Assembly (NCBI GenBank): GCA_024404215.1
Contig: JAKSQI010000092.1
Coordinates: 1-6,386 of the forward strand
Source of the DNA: Oscillospiraceae bacterium
Lineage (GTDB): Bacteria; Bacillota; Clostridia; Oscillospirales; Oscillospiraceae
DNA length: 6,386 nt
Direction of reading: 5' to 3'
Positions 5,295 through 6,386 of this stretch are shown here, piece after piece. The notes beneath the pieces were generated by a model. The model was not told where the DNA came from. It did not search any database and saw only the letters and a list, made by a program, of their open reading frames with translations. The position numbers were made by a program, and so were the translations under genes. Positions within the stretch are counted from its first letter, which is position 1, and every line of letters begins with the position of its first letter.

Positions 5295-5330
5295 AAAGAG
5301 ACGCTGACAAATAGCTCAGCGTCTCTTTTT
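5293..5330. terminator. Bidirectional terminator shared by the methyltransferase operon and rsmJ
   Basis: A 15-bp perfect stem, AAAAAGAGACGCTGA (5293-5307) with its complement at 5316-5330, encloses the loop CAAATAGC. It has A5 on one side and T5 on the other, so it gives a U-tract on both strands. The TAA of the + strand gene (5292-5294) and the TAA of the minus gene (5329-5331) both overlap the stem ends. Confidence 0.93.
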
Positions 5331-6102
5331 ATTTCGGTGGCGGAATCAAACAATCATAGCGGACAGCTTTGCCGCTGATGCTGTAGCCGGGCTTTATTCC
5401 GGCAAGCCACTCTCCTTTCAGGGGTCTCTTAATAATTACCTTACGAGGGCCCGCGGCATAGGCAGCCCTTACCAGCTCTTCCCCATTTTCACAGGGAGCC
5501 TGCAGGTAATGCAGCAGCTGAAATTTCTTTTTTATCAAGGCACTTTTCTTCCGTTCCGGAAACATAGGGTCCAGATAAACTACATCCGGAGCCTCATGCA
5601 TTCCTTGAAGCATGGAGATGCTGTCTCCCTCCTGCAGGGTCATGCGAGATACCGTCTCTGCCAGTTCAGGTATCCTGTCCGCCCGGCAGAGGGCATCTGC
5701 CAGAAGGGCAGCAATAACAGGGTCTTGTTCGCAGAGGGTTACATGAAAACCGGAGGCTGCCAGAAGCAGAGCATCCTCCCCCAGGCCGGCAGTAGCATCG
5801 ATGGCCTTAAGAGGTTTTTCCGGATGCTTAATTTTCGCCGCTTTTACCAGCAGTTCCCCCTGCAGCCGCCCGTTCTTCAAACGGGGCAAAAGCTCTGTAA
5901 AATCGCCCTTTAGGACCAAAACGCCATCGGTTAGAGAGAGACCACCCCGGTTCAGCAGCAGCCAAACACCCCGGCCTTCCTCCGGCGGGCAATCCAAGGG
6001 ATAGAAGGCCGCATTCTTAGCTAACGCAGCAGCCCGGTCCGGCTCCGCATCGGGCGCTATATACAGACAAACCGGCTGCCCGTTTCTTTGCAAATAGTCC
6101 AC
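5329..6102 (-). CDS. rsmJ: RsmJ-like 16S rRNA (guanine1516-N2)-methyltransferase
   Basis: RsmJ transfers a methyl group from SAM to N2 of G1516 (E. coli numbering) in 16S rRNA of the small ribosomal subunit. The 257-residue protein shows the diagnostic blocks: IDATAGLGEDALLLAASG (101-118; motif I), LCEQDPVIAALLADAL (123-138), VVYLDPMFPERKKSALIKKK (174-193; the DPMFP catalytic loop), KVIIKRP (221-227). These closely follow the pattern of E. coli RsmJ (DUF548). Residues 1-85 match the poorly conserved N-terminal part. The start is GTG 6102-6100, chosen because AAAGGGGG lies 8 nt upstream. A longer frame reaching 6153 would begin upstream of the -10 box and is rejected. Firmicute relatives have not been tested here, so the exact target base is inferred. 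Confidence 0.87.
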   Translation of the reverse strand: MDYLQRNGQPVCLYIAPDAEPDRAAALAKNAAFYPLDCPPEEGRGVWLLLNRGGLSLTDGVLVLKGDFTELLPRLKNGRLQGELLVKAAKIKHPEKPLKAIDATAGLGEDALLLAASGFHVTLCEQDPVIAALLADALCRADRIPELAETVSRMTLQEGDSISMLQGMHEAPDVVYLDPMFPERKKSALIKKKFQLLHYLQAPCENGEELVRAAYAAGPRKVIIKRPLKGEWLAGIKPGYSISGKAVRYDCLIPPPK

Positions 6103-6110
6103 CGGTACAT

Positions 6111-6118
6111 CCCCCTTT
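6111..6118 (-). promoter_or_regulatory. Ribosome binding site that selects the GTG start of rsmJ
   Basis: AAAGGGGG on the minus strand ends 8 nt before GTG 6102. An ATG lies immediately after the G-run but is out of frame and too close. Confidence 0.7.
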
Positions 6119-6126
6119 CCTTTTTG

Positions 6127-6155
6127 ATTATAGCATAAGGGACCATGGCACACAA
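6127..6155 (-). promoter_or_regulatory. Extended -10 promoter of rsmJ
   Basis: On the minus strand TGCTATAAT supplies a perfect -10 box (6127-6132) with the TGn extension. The -35 hexamer at 17-nt spacing is TTGTGT (6150-6155), a weak match, which the extended -10 can compensate. Transcription should begin near 6120, leaving a leader of under 20 nt. It lies just downstream of the aminotransferase terminator. Confidence 0.72.
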
Positions 6156-6168
6156 GAAAAGCACACCG

Positions 6169-6200
6169 AAAAAGGGCACCTGCCGCGGCAGGCGCCCTTT
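6169..6200 (-). terminator. Intrinsic terminator of the aminotransferase gene
   Basis: In the minus-strand RNA, AAAGGGCGCCUGC pairs with GCAGGUGCCCUUU around a CGCG loop, followed by UU. One internal pair is G-U only when read as minus-strand RNA and is a mismatch in plus-strand RNA, which supports minus orientation. It begins 8 nt after the TAA at 6209. Confidence 0.82.
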
Positions 6201-6208
6201 ACACATTC

Positions 6209-6386
6209 TTATGCTGTTTTCTCTTCCAGCAGCTTCTCTACACTAACCAGCTTAACGATGCAGGTGAAAATCTGCATGGCCAAAGACAAATCCTGCAAGG
6301 AGGGATAAGAGGGAGCAATACGGATGTTGGTATCCTTAGGATCCTTGCCATAAGGATAGGTAGCTCCCGCGCCGGTCATCACAACA
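6209..6386 (-). CDS. C-terminal end of a PLP-dependent aminotransferase (aspartate aminotransferase, AspB / Aminotran_MocR type), partial
   Basis: The last 58 codons are visible; the gene continues beyond the right edge. The sequence reads VVMTGAGATYPYGKDP, then DTNIRIAPSYPSL, then a helical tail ending VEKLLEEKTA and TAA. The G-A-T-Y/F-P-Y-G-K-D-P block and the N-I-R-I-A-P block are typical of the C-terminus of a group of roughly 430-residue fold-type I aminotransferases, including actinobacterial-type aspartate aminotransferases. The arginine in NIRIAP is the residue that normally contacts the substrate alpha-carboxylate. The catalytic lysine lies outside the window. The substrate is therefore inferred from family resemblance only. 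Confidence 0.8.
   Translation of the reverse strand, partial: VVMTGAGATYPYGKDPKDTNIRIAPSYPSLQDLSLAMQIFTCIVKLVSVEKLLEEKTA

Noticed and set aside
2967..5330. Similar loops (CAAATAA and CAAATAGC) in two terminator hairpins
   Set aside because: The stems are unrelated and short A/T-rich loops recur by chance; no repeat family is supported.

Overview
The window looks like chromosomal DNA of a Clostridia-type Firmicute (inference). The grounds are strong Shine-Dalgarno sites with TTG and GTG starts, textbook sigma-A promoters, tight hairpin terminators, a CHAP protein carrying InlB-type, BspA-like leucine-rich and dockerin modules, and a lipoprotein solute-binding protein. There are no phage, transposase, CRISPR or RNA genes.

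Layout, left to right. Positions 1-25 are the tail of an upstream terminator. Positions 55-1404 (+) encode a MATE-family efflux transporter whose frame is interrupted by one TAG at 1129-1131. Positions 1436-2881 (-) encode a secreted CHAP / InlB-repeat / leucine-rich repeat / dockerin protein, also interrupted by one in-frame TAG at 2009-2011. Positions 3006-3752 (-) encode a lipoprotein related to amino-acid solute-binding proteins, with its two lobes in reversed order. From a divergent promoter, comF (3905-4582, +) and a SAM-dependent methyltransferase (4587-5294, +) form a two-gene operon. Facing it is rsmJ (5329-6102, -), a 16S rRNA guanine-N2 methyltransferase. The right edge cuts the C-terminus of a PLP-dependent aminotransferase (6209 to beyond 6386, -). 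Two convergent gene pairs share terminators (about 1403-1437 and 5293-5330).

The genes do not form one pathway. They include export (MATE), cell-surface or secreted proteins (CHAP-dockerin, solute-binding lipoprotein), DNA-uptake-associated phosphoribosyltransferase-like functions (comF), rRNA modification (rsmJ) and amino-acid metabolism (aminotransferase).

Two things deserve attention. First, two otherwise intact genes each contain exactly one in-frame TAG, both apparently at a tyrosine position, while all seven visible gene ends use TAA or TGA. This could be two recent nonsense mutations, sequence error, or UAG decoding by a suppressor or recoded tRNA. Second, the solute-binding lipoprotein appears circularly permuted (lobe 2 before lobe 1), lacks the usual ligand-binding arginine and is rich in cysteine.
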